From: Enoplolaimus lenunculus | Taxonomy: Eukaryota > Nematoda > Enoplea > Enoplida > Thoracostomopsidae | Reading direction: 5' to 3' | Assembly: GCA_030248215.1 (NCBI GenBank) | Contig: JASANG010002613.1 | Coordinates: forward strand, 1 to 64,000 | Length of the DNA: 64,000 nt | In this document: positions 20,087 through 31,551 of the stretch, in pieces | Layout of the letters: the number at the start of each line of letters is the position of its first letter | Position numbering within the stretch: the first letter of the stretch is position 1 | Translations under genes and position numbers: made by a program | Notes under the pieces: model-generated | Databases searched by the model: none | What the model saw: only the letters and a program-made list of their open reading frames with translations | What the model was told of the DNA's origin: nothing

Positions 20087-23000
20087 TCACAGTTGGCACT
20101 TGAGTTGAGGGTTCCATATTACAACAAACGCAAAAACGGTTGAACAAAGTCCAAGTATACCCGTTTGGCCATCGTTTAAGGCGATGCGATTCAGTGTGAC
20201 AAGTGGACCCCAAATATCGCAAAAATTTTTCGCAATATCAATCATGATTCCAGTCAACGGTGGACGGTACGGTTTTTGGGTACATAACGCTTCTGAAGGA
20301 ATGTTGCCCGTTGTCGACGCTGCCTTAGCTCGAAAAATATGCGGCGACAATTTCAAAAATAGCTGATAAATGTCTAACATCAAAGATATGACACAAACTG
20401 ATAAGTAGAATCGTGATGATCGTATACGCCATTGCCAACGGTGTTCGCGACTGAGCAAAGCAGCTTCGGATGCCCAGACTAAATTGTCGAATATCTAAAA
20501 TAAACAAACAATATTTAAATAAGAAGTTGAAAAACAAATATATATAAATATAAAATCAAATGTTAATTTTTATGCTTATAAAAATAATACAGTTCTTTCT
20601 ATACTTCAACCACAACGGAAGGTCTGCGTTCTGACGCGAACAGACATCTTCAGGCCCGGGTATACTCCTTGACATGACTCTGCATTTCATCACCGGTTTC
20701 CAAGGCCCTTATACAATTCTACGAGATCGCGTGTTATTCCCTCGGCCCCTTGTAGCTCAACGAGGCTTTCGTACCGGTCACAAAGGCCACGTTCCTGATA
20801 TAAAATAACCAGGGTGCAACCGGAATTACTATTTACCGGAACCGGAATTTGAAAATTTTACCGGAACCGGAACCGGAAAGTGAAAAATGCATTTCACCAA
20901 AAATTTCATTTTAATCTTATTTTTTGCTCTATTATTTGTGAAATAACCTTAGTCGAACATAGATATTTATTTTATTTGTTGTATTTTAGATTTTCGTCGT
21001 CGACTGAAGTGAAATCCACCATCAATGGCTTATATTCGGAATACAAGTGGCTTTCTAAAGAGATTCTTAAAGATTAGCAAAGTTAAAAAAACGGCCAAAT
21101 TGTAACACCGGAATTTTTAAATCCGGTAAAAAGTTACCAAAACCGGAACCGGAACCGGAAGGTGAAAAAATGCCGGAACCGGAACCGGAATTCCGGTTGC
21201 ACCCTGAAAATAACCTAATGCTTAATATTTGTTGAAAACACATAATGTACTGCTACGAAATTAACGATTCCAAAGTGTCTGAAGGAATTGAAAATAAAAG
21301 AATTTGTTTTATTTTACGAGTGTGTCTCAACTTTGTTGAGTCAATCAGAATGAAGCCGACAATGCAGAAGAGAGCCCCCCTTTTGCTGAGGTATGGGACG
21401 TTAACCTCAGCCGGCACTGGTCGCGTTCAAAGCGTTGACGACTATAAAATATAACATGAAGTACGTCATTTCGGTCCGGCTAGTCGTTTTATTGCACGGC
21501 GTCGCTAATAGTGTAGTTAAGAATCGTCATGCCTATATATCTAATTTTACTCTTATTTAATTCATACTAGAAACATACCAAATAAAGTGCTTTTGCAATA
21601 CGAACATGCGCCGATAACGCTTGTAACAGTCGGTCGTCAAAATCGTCTGTTCTATCAACGATCAGCAAATACGCAGCGTACAAATTTTCAATGAATTGTC
21701 CCAAGCGCATTACTAAAAGCAAGAGCGGAGATTACGCTATGACAAGAGTGTTCAACTGGGCACATTGTAACGTTTTTTGTCAACCCCCTAATTTAGGGGA
21801 AGGGCACGTTGAACTAATATTTTGAATTTTAGCTCAAGTCTCTGATTATATTCTCCATTCCTATGTTTACTAAAAGACTGAAGTGGAGACGACCACCCAA
21901 TTGAGAGGAGATCGTACAAAAATACGAGCGATGGTACATTGTCTACCACGTAGACACCAAGTAGTTGCACACTCTTGTTTAAGAGTGATCATTCGCTATT
22001 TGTTACATATGAAGATTAGCAACCACTACATTTATAACACTATTATTTGTATAAGCCATGTAGCCCCTCGTGGTTTCTTGTGCTCTAACAATGCTTATGT
22101 GTTATCACATTAGCCAAATGTATACTATTTTCCTTCAAATCAACCTCAAAGTTTGTCTGAAACTGGTTCAAGAACGATTGCTTAACCTAAAGGGATTAAA
22201 ATTAATCAGTAAAATTGTCTCAGTTAATTTACAAAATTTCGTCTGGAATTTTGAACCACATCGTTCAAATGCTAGAGATAAAATGTGACACGTACGGCAT
22301 AGTGGTAAACAGTAACCACAGCACTACTTGGCGTAAGATACAGCCGAGCTGTAGTACTAAAAGTATAGGTATTATTTTGCCTTCCGAGTTGAACTCAACT
22401 TATTCGGAATAAACTTCATGGGACAGTTCTATTCATATCTTTCTATTTTTTCAATTCAACAGGATTTACTATTTTTTGAATTTACTAAAAATGCTTTTGA
22501 CGTGTAATAATTTGAAATTGACTTTAGCAAGCAACCAATTCGAATCAAAGAAACTGAATTAGGGATATAGGGATACGGACTACTGGTGACTGGGACTCAA
22601 AATGGAGACCCTTTCGTATTATCCCCTCTTATTCGGGTTACTACAGTATATGGTAGAAAAATTGCACTTATAAAGCTGACAATGCTTAATTAGACTTGAA
22701 AAATATTTAATCTTACCTTTTCGAGCATGACTGACTTCTTTTTCAAGCTTGTGAAAACTTTTCCAACATTTTTCGGTTTCTTTTCTATAAGAAAGCACGG
22801 ACCCATAATGCGCAGCAACGCGAGAACCATACTGTAAAAATCTAAAAGTTAAAAATAATGACAATTAGCGTTAGGACTTCGTTAATGCCAAGACACCTGC
22901 TTTCAACAACAAAATATACACCTAGGCCATACCGATAGGTTCCTGGACCCAAGTTAAAAATAGGGGCCTGCTCACTGAGAGGCAGAGTGACTAACAAACT

Positions 23001-24103
23001 TTCAAACTGTAAAGCTTACGCTTAGGATGATACCAGTGTTTAGGATTTAGGCCCAGGTTAGGTTTAGGTGCATGCTTAGGTTTAGACTTATGCTTAGTAG
23101 GCAGGCCCTGATAAATCAAGAAATATTTTCTTATCTCTGGGGTTGGCTTCTTTTATACTTATTTTGCAGTTGAAATTGTTTTACTTCCACACAATAAAAA
23201 TATCCAGCATGAAAAAACCTTTGAATAAAACTCTAAACAACTAATCGGCAGGAAACTTGTACTCTTTCCCCCACAAGCTATATTTCACAGCTTAAAATCT
23301 TGAACCCAATTTAATATACCGAAATCTCAAAATTTCGAAATGTGCGGGAGCAGGAAAAAGTACAAAAGCCGACTGACAGTTGAGTGTTTTTATATCAACA
23401 TTTAGAGAATCGGGTCTTTTCGGTTATCTCACCAGCTGGTGTTTGTCCAAAAATATTTGGATTTTAAAATTTTTTTTGCCCATTTCAGCTTCTCATAACA
23501 ACCCATGATCATTACACATCCAAATTTCAATTTTTGGAACATTCGATTTTTTATGGTCTTCTTAAGGTCCCCCGGTTTGGACCCAATTTTCTTGCCAAAA
23601 AGTTAGCTCAATTACATTCCATTCAACGCAGCTTACGGAGATTAGTTAAATGGTATAAACCGTACTCAGACGTCTGGCTAACGAGTTATGGTCAAATAGC
23701 TGACCTGGCGTCGTCGCAAACCGTTGGCAGCGTGCCAAATCAGTTTTATTTGACAATTATTCCTGCACGCTGTGTGGAATGGTATATATTTTTTTAACTT
23801 TTTGACAAACAGTGTTTTTGGATCCCAATGGAGGTCTTAAGGACCTGTGTCCTTAACAAGTAGAATTTTTCAAAACCTTAAAATTGGGCGTGGAATAATC
23901 AGGGGAGGTCATTAGAAGCTCAAATATGCACAAAATAACCAAATCCATCCATTTTTGGGCAAACACCGGCTGGAGGAAGATAACTGAAAAAGCTGCAAAT
24001 GGAATCTGGACCTGTGTAAAATAATTAAATATTTGAAACAAACTCACCTACACATGGTATCACGACCAGTGAACTTGGCCCATATTGACATAAAGTGCTC
24101 CAT
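20087..24103 (-). CDS. prx-11: PEX11-family peroxisomal membrane protein (240 aa)
   Basis: PEX11 proteins sit in the peroxisomal membrane and drive its elongation before division. The exons are 24048-24103, 22717-22841, 21579-21712 and 20087-20494, with phases 2, 1 and 0 and canonical borders (GTGAGT, GTAAGA, GTATGT donors). The 723 nt end in TGA. The protein begins MEHFMSIWAKFTGRDTMCR-FLQYGSRV, matching the family's GRDK..R..QY start. It continues EVSHARK-VMRLGQFIENL and IFDNLVWASEAALL, the PEX11 signature before the first membrane segment (about 134-152). A C-terminal segment, GILGLCSTVFAFVVIW (about 217-232), follows. Spacing and the AWA-like WASEA motif suggest the gamma/PEX11C branch, but that is an inference. 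Intron 3 carries a hAT-type MITE. Intron 1 contains a plus-strand open frame. Confidence 0.93.
20810..21206. mobile_element. hAT-type MITE, CCGGAACCGGAA family, perfect 8-bp duplication
   Basis: The ends CAGGGTGCAACCGGAATT and the inverse AATTCCGGTTGCACCCTG are flanked by exact AAAATAAC (20802-20809 and 21207-21214). Both subterminal regions are runs of ACCGGAACCGGAA, and the middle is AT-rich. It lies in PEX11 intron 3. A second, older copy is in the JTB gene (39572-40125) and a right-end fragment is at 43184-43226. Confidence 0.88.
22554..22651. mobile_element. GACCCGAATAAGAGG-family fragment
   Basis: Right-end part in inverse orientation: GACTGGGACTCAAAATGGAG, then TCCCCTCTTATTCGGGTTAC and TACAGTA. 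Only the terminal 100 bp survive, in PEX11 intron 1 next to exon 2. Confidence 0.55.
22960..23115. mobile_element. TTAGGC-bearing repeat in PEX11 intron 1
   Basis: GCTTACGCTTAGGATG and GGTTAGGTTTAGGTGCATGC units, ending GTAGGCAGGCCCTG. It is similar in layout to 5474-5620 and 54330-54445. The left boundary is approximate. Confidence 0.45.
23534..23797 (+). other. Open frame of unknown status inside PEX11 intron 1
   Basis: An 87-codon frame opposite to PEX11 contains a non-low-complexity stretch (RRLVKWYKPYSDVWLTSYGQ, then ADLASSQTVGSVPNQFYLTI). It ends next to a possible donor, TG|GTATAT. It may be an exon fragment of another gene or a captured piece. No family is recognised and no partner exon was found. 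Confidence 0.25.
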
Positions 24104-24528
24104 CTTTATAGGCTTTTTTCCTTTTTCAGCATAATATTTCGTAGACAACATTAAAGTTTACACTGCCAAACATCCTGATAGCAAATATTTGACTGTAAAA
24201 ACTTTTAGTTTATCAAATAACGCTGTTTTAACGATAGGTGCCAAGCTTAAACAAATACGGATGCTATACACTGGTAGTGTAAACTTCAAGAGTTGAATGG
24301 CATTACTCATTGTCATCCACAAATTTCTACGATTTCAACCATCGATTTCGACATTTTGAACTTCAGATGAACCCTTGCAACGCAATATTTTTAGCACGTG
24401 AAAACCGGTTTGTGAAACATTCATTTGCACCTGGATTCAACAAAAAAATAAGCGGTTTCTTTTAAACCGACAATCAGCACCATAGTCGTGAGAGAAAGAA
24501 TCTGAGACGAGAATTGTCGTTATACCCC

Positions 24529-24831
24529 AGGGTGTAAGCGGATGGTAAAAATAACGGAAACTGACAGTGATCAAAATAACGGAAACCGAAAACGGATATT
24601 GAAGTACTATAAAAGCTTCAAATATCTTTTATTTCTCTGCTAACAGAATTGAGGGCCGATGTATATATAGAACAGGGCCGGATTGTTTTCCGGAGGAGAT
24701 ATAATAGAGTCAGTTTAAGCTTCAGGCAAATTTTTTTGCTTAGGCTTAGGCTTAGGGTAGGCTCATACATACGCTTAGGCTTAGGCTTATAATACTGTTC
24801 CGGCCCTGATCTATACATGGGCCGAATTGAG
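24529..24831. mobile_element. ATAACGGAAACGG-family fragment interrupted by a TTAGGC MITE
   Basis: The left end CAGGGTGTAAGCGGATGG with ATAACGGAAACTGACAG repeats runs to about 24645. There the TTAGGC MITE 24654-24823 is inserted. The right terminus of the host fragment is not seen. Confidence 0.5.
24654..24823. mobile_element. TTAGGC-bearing MITE, type copy with perfect 8-bp duplication
   Basis: The left end GGCCGATGTATATATAGAAC and the right-end inverse GGCCCATGTATAGATCAGGG extend inward to CCGGAA. The flanks GAATTGAG (24646-24653 and 24824-24831) are identical. The 170-bp body contains (TTAGGC)n runs on the plus strand and the core AGTCAGTTTAAGCTT. This is one of the best-preserved copies. 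Confidence 0.9.
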
Positions 24832-25358
24832 ACGTGCATATTCATCACACAAACATTCCGGTAGCGTAGCTCAGCAATACCCCAGAAAACGAAACCGAAA
24901 TCTGGTCACACAAACTCTAGCACATTTTTTTCTGCTGAAAAAGTGATGTCCAAGTTACTGTCTGAGAATGTTAATAAGTACGCGCACACAAGTTGTTAAA
25001 TTTTTTTTACGTTGCTGGAAAACGACACCACGTTTTCGAAACGTAAAGGTTAATTTCAAATTAGAAGTCTATCTACTGCCAAGCAGCAGCGTACTGTATT
25101 GACCCGAATAAGACAGGGAGGGGTAATAAGAGGGGGGTCCCGATTTTGAGTCCGAATCAATTGGAGTCCGTATCCTTAATGAGAGTCCGTAAGCGATAAA
25201 GTCCTTAAATCCTAATTACAGTCCATAAATGTCAATTAACCCTAATTGTAGCGTATAAATGACTCCAGGACCAAATAACTTGAGTTCGAAACTTTAAAGC
25301 GTACTTAAATTTTGAAAGTATATTCCTATAGGATAACCTAGTAGTATCGCTCAAACTA

Positions 25359-27236
25359 CTCTCTAAAAACATATACTTAAAATTAAGTAAACTTTTTGCC
25401 TTTATTAAGCACCCGTTTTACTTACTATGGTGCTTGACAAAGTTTTACTTAAATTTAAGCAAGACGTTGTGAGCAAATATTTACTTGAAAATCAAGCTAT
25501 ATTTTTGTGATAAAATTAGTCATACTACATAGGCTTTAAGTAAAATAAGCGTTAATTGATTTAATACTTTAAATACTATTTTACTTAAATTTTCTGGATT
25601 GAGATTCAATACGATTTATTATAAGAACGGTCCCTGGAATGAATGAAATCGGGATAATACGTAATACCCAGATATCCTTAGATCTGCGGCACGGCCAGGC
25701 ATTTTCCTCTTCCTCAAAATTTTAACCAGCATCAAAAAAGCATATTCTGATTTTCAAACCCTTGGTATGTGTACTTTACGAATAGTTCTCTTGATGTGAT
25801 GGTAGGTCAGATACAATCACATGATTTTTTCTTTTTCTTGAAGTATGGTATGTGCCGGCTGAAGAAAAAAAGGATCGTTCCTTACACTCAGCAAAATGTT
25901 AGACGCTGGGATACATACGCATCGTGCTAATAATCGCCAGCCAATAACATGTTACTAAGGTTGAGAACACGATTGTTGTCGGAACCAAGGGGCGTTTCAC
26001 ACATTTAAAACTAGTGATAACGTTAAAATAATCAGTTAAACAGTTTCTACACAAACCACACCTTGCTGGGTTTAGAAAGTCTGGGTCTGGTGGCCAATGT
26101 ATAGAACGGAGCCGCAACAGAATCATAAGCATATTCTGAAGCCTAAGTCTAAATCTAAGCGTAAGAATGAGCTTATGCCTAAGCCTGAATGACGCCTAAA
26201 GTGGTATACTTTTCGCAATTACATGGCATTTTGTTCTGCCGGGGGCCCATGTGCACGGGGTAGGAGCGCCTACGGGGTAAATTGTCGTAGCTTTAAATAT
26301 AAGTCTCATCGTCATTTACAATGCGAGAAATAATATATTATGAGAATCAAGAGTTGTTATTGACTTAAACAGGAGTATGGAACCACACTGTAAAATCCAG
26401 TGAGTTGATTTTAACTCCAAATGTGTTGAAGTACTTATCTGAGTAGAGTTAGAACTATCAAAACTCATAATTCAGAGTTGATTCAAATCATTCTGATTGA
26501 ATTAACTAACTTTCCCGGAATCAAGTCAACTCAGAGTGAGAATAAACTTAACTCAGAGTGAGTTGATGTTTACTGTTATTAACTAAGAAATAACTATTAC
26601 TTTCCGTCTGAATCTATCAATCAATTCATTGGAATTTACAGCTTAATATCGTTTTGCTTGGCACCAAATGTACCAGCACGCGTTATAAAGCGCAAAATCA
26701 ATAATTATGCAATCGTGTTAGGATGAAAAGGCTCAAAGCTGAACAAAGTTTGTAAATAACCATTGCTCACTGGGTAAATGTCTTGGCCTCACTAATCTAT
26801 ATGCAAAATTCTTGCAGGTCAATGTTGAAATTTTACTGCTCCCTAACATGTTCCGTTGGGTATGACCTGGTTAAAATCCTTGGCATGACCCATCTAATGG
26901 AATAAACTCAAGTAACAACAGCACATCTAATCTCATCTCAATACACAACTGGTAATACACAAAAATACAAATTTAAGGCGCCAAAATTCAAATATATATT
27001 AACGGAAATAACGAACAAAAACGTTAAACACTTGCCAAAAACACACAAGCAGAAGAAATGCGTATATAAATACACAGATGAATTTTGAGTAAAATTACAG
27101 CTAAACAAATTTAAAGTAAAACAATACAAATTGGCATGGTTTTAGTAAAGGAATACTTATTATTAAGTAAAATAAGCCTAAATTTTTTTGTAGGACAATA
27201 TTGCTTACTTTTTTTAAGTAAAATGTTTTTAGAGAG
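25359..27236. mobile_element. TA-flanked transposon remnant with CTCTCTAAAAACA ends
   Basis: It starts CTCTCTAAAAACATATACTT and ends with the inverse CTCTCTAAAAACATTTTACT. It is flanked by TA at 25357-25358 and 27237-27238, as expected for Tc1/mariner-like insertion. Subterminal zones are rich in ACTTAAATTAAGTAA words. The 1.9-kb interior holds a TTAGGC MITE (26092-26247) and a block of AACTCAGAGTGAGTTG repeats (26385-26585). No transposase frame was found. Confidence 0.65.
26092..26247. mobile_element. TTAGGC-bearing MITE, innermost layer of nested stack
   Basis: The left end GGCCAATGTATAGAACGGAG is followed by AACAGAATCATAAGCATATT and CCTAAGTCTAAATCTAAGCG units. The right end TTGTTCTGCCGGGGGCC is decayed. 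No clean target duplication was seen. Confidence 0.55.
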
Positions 27237-27486
27237 TATTGACACAAGACAAATAAACGTTTAATTCAACGGATAATTGCAGTACCGGATATATATCAGT
27301 AACGAAGGGCGGCGGAGTGTTGGTTAAAAATAAATAACAGTCCGTAAACGAATAACAAGGGGGGTACATCTGGAGAGGCCAAATAATATCACTCCCCCCT
27401 CTTATTCGGGTCACTAGTGTTCCATATAAAAAAATTTAAATTGTCCTAAGCCAAAGCAAACAATAGTTTAGAGCTTAAGCTTTTAG

Positions 27487-27822
27487 TCCAGGCCGTAGCT
27501 AGCTGACCTTGCTAGGGGAGGTTAAAATTTTGTCAGGAGGAGCATGGAACGGGTTTCGGACAATGTTAATACTTAAAGGGGAGTAACAGTAGATTAAGCG
27601 TATTCCGAAGCCTACGCATTGGAAAAATGCGTTCCTAAGCCTAGACCTAAGCAAAAAATGTAATCTAGACTCTAAACTTACTCTTTTATAAACCCACCAG
27701 AAACCTGGACGACCCTTAAAGTAACATGGTTCTGGTTTACGATGACATACAAGCATGGTTGAAAATTTTCTACGTGGGGAAAGTTTTTCAGGGTGCTGAG
27801 CCCCCTGGTCTACGGGACCATT
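27487..27822 (+). repeat. Dispersed repeat split by a MITE
   Basis: The left half CCGTAGCTAGCTGACCTTGC..AGGAGGAGCATGGAAC and the right half GATGACATACAAGCATGGTT..GCCCCCTGG flank the MITE 27559-27730. They match the uninterrupted copy at 918-1068. Confidence 0.55.
27559..27730. mobile_element. TTAGGC-bearing MITE inserted in a dispersed repeat
   Basis: Ends ACAATGTTAATACTTAAAGG and ACCCTTAAAGTAACATGGTT are the ATGTTACTTTAAGGG variant also found at 2033-2235. The flanks GGGTTTCG and GGTTTACG are diverged forms of the empty-site octamer GGTTTTCG at 918-1068. The interior has CCTAAGCCTAGACCTAAGC. Confidence 0.6.
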
Positions 27823-28086
27823 TTAGTCCTGCAAAAAACGGTCCGCATTCACTTAATAACAATCCTGAACTCTAAGGTACAAGTACAACCATATATATTA
27901 CAGAATAAGAAATTGGCCAAAATTTTTTTATAGCACACTAATTGCTCAATCTAAAGTATAGAATAACAGCTCGTTCAAAAATCAAATACAATGTTTATTA
28001 CATTTTAAGGAGCAATAAAAGAAATGTTGCAGTTGTTTTAGGTATATAAGTTATGCAGTCTATAGAGCACTTCAAAAAAATTTTGT

Positions 28087-28165
28087 CGCGGATGCAGTGG
28101 GGCTCGAATCCACGACGTACGAATTACCATATAATACCATAGGTGAACAATTCCAGTTGCTCGTG
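28087..28165 (-). repeat. tRNA-like fragment
   Basis: On the minus strand GTGGATTCGAGCCCCAC forms a T-arm-like hairpin with a consensus B-box, but upstream sequence has no convincing A-box or acceptor stem. Probably a SINE or tRNA-derived remnant. Confidence 0.35.
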
Positions 28166-28703
28166 AGGCAAGATAGTATACACTTAAAATATTTTGAAAC
28201 AGCTAATTTTAATCAAAATAGTCTTTTTGTCCTCTTGAGAACTTTTTGACTTGGGCCCTAGGGTAAAGTATTCCAAACCGTATGCAAAAATCAATCTTTA
28301 CCTAATTAGGATTTGGGTAACAAACGACAAATATGTGTGGTTAAACTTTGTTATTAACGTATTACATTGCTTTACTTAGAATATTTTTTGTTCCAATCAG
28401 GATACTTACATCCGTAAGTCTGCCCACGACTCTTTGTTTGTATTTTTATAAATTTTGTATCGTTTAGGAAGTTTGTAACTATCGAACAATTTTTTAAAGA
28501 TTTGCATATGGAGATTCCTTAAAAAAGGCTTACAAACTAACTCTGACAAAACTTCATAAGAAAATTTTATAAAACATTTTAAACATTATTTTAATTGCAT
28601 GTTTCACCGCCAACTCCGGTTTCGGCTGGATCAAAATTACTTATTATCTATTTATTGTAACGTTTATCAAGGCAAGGCGATTGTGTAGTATCAATACGCT
28701 ACA

Positions 28704-28770
28704 AAATTCAGGTTGTTTTCTGTAACCAAAAGGAAAAAATTCAGGTTGTTTTCTGTAACCAAAAGGAAAA
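28704..28770. repeat. 33-bp tandem duplication
   Basis: Two exact-looking copies, in tandem, of a unit beginning TTCAGGTTGTTTTCTGTAAC and ending AAAGGAAAAAA. Confidence 0.8.
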
Positions 28771-29108
28771 AATCACCTGGTTGCGGGAACTCATTTTGCG
28801 TATGTATAATATATACAGAAAGTAAAAAAATAAAATTTCGGTAAGCATAAGTATAGCGCGGGTAGGTAAAAATCTTCACCTACTTTACATTTCTGATCGC
28901 GAATAAATAAATAAGTAAACAAACAAGACAAATATTATGCATTAAAAAGAACTCGTCTATTCCAGCAAAAACTACTCTCAACCATGGCTATATACAAACC
29001 ACAACTTATATGGCTTAGTCCGATTTACACTGTTGCAGGGGCGTATATGAAGCGACATTCTCCACCCCCGATATTTTTCTAAAATTTTAAAACGATAAAG
29101 GTACCTCG

Positions 29109-29483
29109 CAGGGATGGACAATCTCGGTTAAAAACCGAGAATGAAACCGAGACCTGACTACCGAGACATGCCGTGAAAACACTTGGTCTCGGTCAATTTT
29201 TGGTCATCACCGGAAAATTATTTTTGGCGCTTTTTTTCGCAGTTATTTGTTTTTCATAGTTTTTATGTTTTTTCAAAATATCTGCTCATAATTTTTGCGT
29301 AACAATAAAATTCCACAGATTCACTGCGAACTTTTATTTATCAGGCATCACACTTCCACAAAACAGCCATACATCTGCTGAATCGTCGACTTCTGGTTTC
29401 GGTTCCAAACCACCGAAACTAGAAAAACCGAGATCGAGAACTGCTTAATACCGAGGAGACTTGCTGAGACCGAGATTCCCACC
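29109..29483. mobile_element. hAT-type MITE, ACCGAGACC family
   Basis: The left end CAGGGATGGACAATCTCGGT is followed by AAACCGAGAATGAAACCGAG and a central AT-rich part. More CCGAGATCGAGAAC-type words and a right part CTGAGACCGAGATTCCCACC follow. The right terminus is incomplete and no duplication was found. A sister copy is at 40556-41196. Confidence 0.55.
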
Positions 29484-29784
29484 AATGATCTCTCTTTTAT
29501 GACAATTGCTTTAATAAAAACTTGCTTCAATGATCGTGTTCCAAAACAGAGAACTATACGATGCCATCTGATGCCGCTCCCCGAATTACGCTAGTACACT
29601 GTTGAAAATCGCTGCTTGACAAAATCAACAACCATTTCATTTCTAAAGATATAACATTAATGCAATTTCGTGCAGCTATTCAAAACTGCAGCGAGTGCAG
29701 ACATGTTAAGCAGAAAATATTTTAAATATAGTATTTACAATACACAAATTAGCTCAACGGTGCATGTAAACCATAGTTGCCTAC

Positions 29785-29870
29785 TTAAGCATAAACGCTA
29801 ACCTAAGCTTAAACCTAACCCTAAATATAAATTTAATCCTAAAGCCAATGGCCTAAACACAAGTTTGCCG
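29785..29870. mobile_element. Decayed TTAGGC cluster
   Basis: TTAAGCATAAACGCTAACCTAAGCTTAAACC and ACCCTAAATATAAATTTAATCC are worn units of the TTAGGC type on the minus strand. The ends were not identified. Confidence 0.35.
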
Positions 29871-30141
29871 TTGTCTAAAATTCCCAATTCCTTTGTTTCC
29901 CAGTAGACAGTCCCTATGTTAGCCATGGTCCGGCTGAACGATAACGCTCCGTCACAAAATTGCACAAAACAAATATTCTAAACAACCGAATACACACACC
30001 ATACTTCACAATTTAAAAAACATAATTATGAAGAAAATAAGCTAAGAGTGAAACGTTGGCTAATATCAAAACAGCCAAAAACAATAAAAAAATTTACAAG
30101 AAAAAGACATTACGTACTATACACAACATAACATGCACATC

Positions 30142-30257
30142 CAGTGGTGCCATGCGTCACCGTACGTTATTGAACGGTACGGTACGCGAATTACACACGA
30201 TACCGTATGGTGACGGACAGCGGCACACGGCGTTGCACGACAAGTAGAGCACCACCT
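30142..30257. mobile_element. MITE with CAGTGGTGC-type ends and CACCGTACGGT interior
   Basis: The left end CAGTGGTGCCATGCG and the right-end inverse CAGGTGGTGCTCTAC resemble hAT termini. The interior is made of CACCGTACG / ACCGTATGGTGACGG reiterations. The flanking octamers do not match. A related fragment is at 9045-9175. Confidence 0.45.
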
Positions 30258-31551
30258 GCAGAGTACTGTTTCCCAGCGTCGCACAACTAACTCTGTGCTT
30301 TCACGACCCCGCTTATAAATAACCGACACGATAGAAAGAACTATTTGCCGATTTTCAAAATGTTCATGTCAAAAAAATTGTGAAATTAATGCTTTAATAA
30401 ATGACCTCGTTCTAACACATAAATGAAATAAAGTCAATCAATAAACACTCCACTCAAAGGTACAAACAATGCCGCACAAATCGCTATAAAAGCTGCATGC
30501 TACTCTGGAATAAAACATAAACATAATATATGCACTTTTGATCATAACAGGTTCTGAAATACAAATACTCGAGAATCGGTGTAGTCGGTCGGAACCAAGT
30601 ATAAACTTTAATTAATAGTTTTAAAATATTTAACCCAAATGAAAACAATCAAATTACTTTTAATTTAAAGCAAACCGTACATATTATAGCCGCGTGCGTC
30701 CGCAATATAACAAAAGTGTAATCACAATGCAGTTGAAAACAGACGCGATATTAGCATATAAAAATATATATTATGCACCTCAAGTACTGCACATAAATAC
30801 TGACTAGCAAAAAGTATAAAAACAAGTAACTTTAAGAAGTATATAAACAAGATACATATGAGCACGAATCTACACATCGGAAATTATTGAAAGAGGACTG
30901 TGAAAAGTGTAACAATTAAACAGAAATTTTTGCCAAAACGCCAGATTAAAACTGCAAATTGCAATAAACTATCTGTTAAGTAATACGATATATTTCTCAG
31001 TAACATATCACACTGCCAATGCAAATTTGAAATAAATTCAGTGAAAGCAAATTACTATTACAACTTTTGCACATTACTACAAGGTCTACTAGAAAATTTT
31101 AGGCCAGAATTTTGAACGCAACAATTACAACAACTTGAACCAGTCGTCCTATTTCGCACTCCAAAATACGTAAAAGGAAGCATAAGAACACAAGTGGTGC
31201 CAATCGCTATGAAAATAAATACAAACGACCAAAATATTGCAGCAAAATCAACATAAATGTGCTTATACATAATATACGCATGTACTTGTACTATTTCGTT
31301 ACATTTTCCTGCTCTTTTTCGGTCTTTTAGTGATGGTTTTGTGGTGCCGCCAGAACATTCACCTTTTATACATACTATTCTGCTAATTTTACTTGACTTC
31401 TATGACCAATCTTCCATTTTTCCCTGATTTTTTTCGAAGCAAGAACATTTTCTCTGATTGAAAAGACTCTATAATGTAACAGTTACATACAAAAACTACT
31501 TAGATACATTTTAGCATTCAACACCAACTAGCAATGAATTTTCTTCAACGT
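30258..31551. other. AT-rich intergenic, no gene
   Basis: Strongly AT-rich sequence downstream of the PPxY gene's stop codon, probably including its 3' untranslated region. The minus-strand frame at 31058-31270 is hydrophobic but has no splice or start context that convinces me. Confidence 0.5.

Larger units (their letters stand above)
25094..27415. mobile_element. GACCCGAATAAGAGG-family MITE, oldest layer of a nested stack
   Basis: The left end CTGTATTGACCCGAATAAG is preceded by TA. The right end is CTTATTCGGGTCACTAG. Left part 25094-25358 and right part 27237-27415 are contiguous in other copies (..TCGCTCAAGCT-TTTGATACAAGAC..). Here they are separated by the TA-flanked element 25359-27236. 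Confidence 0.65.
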
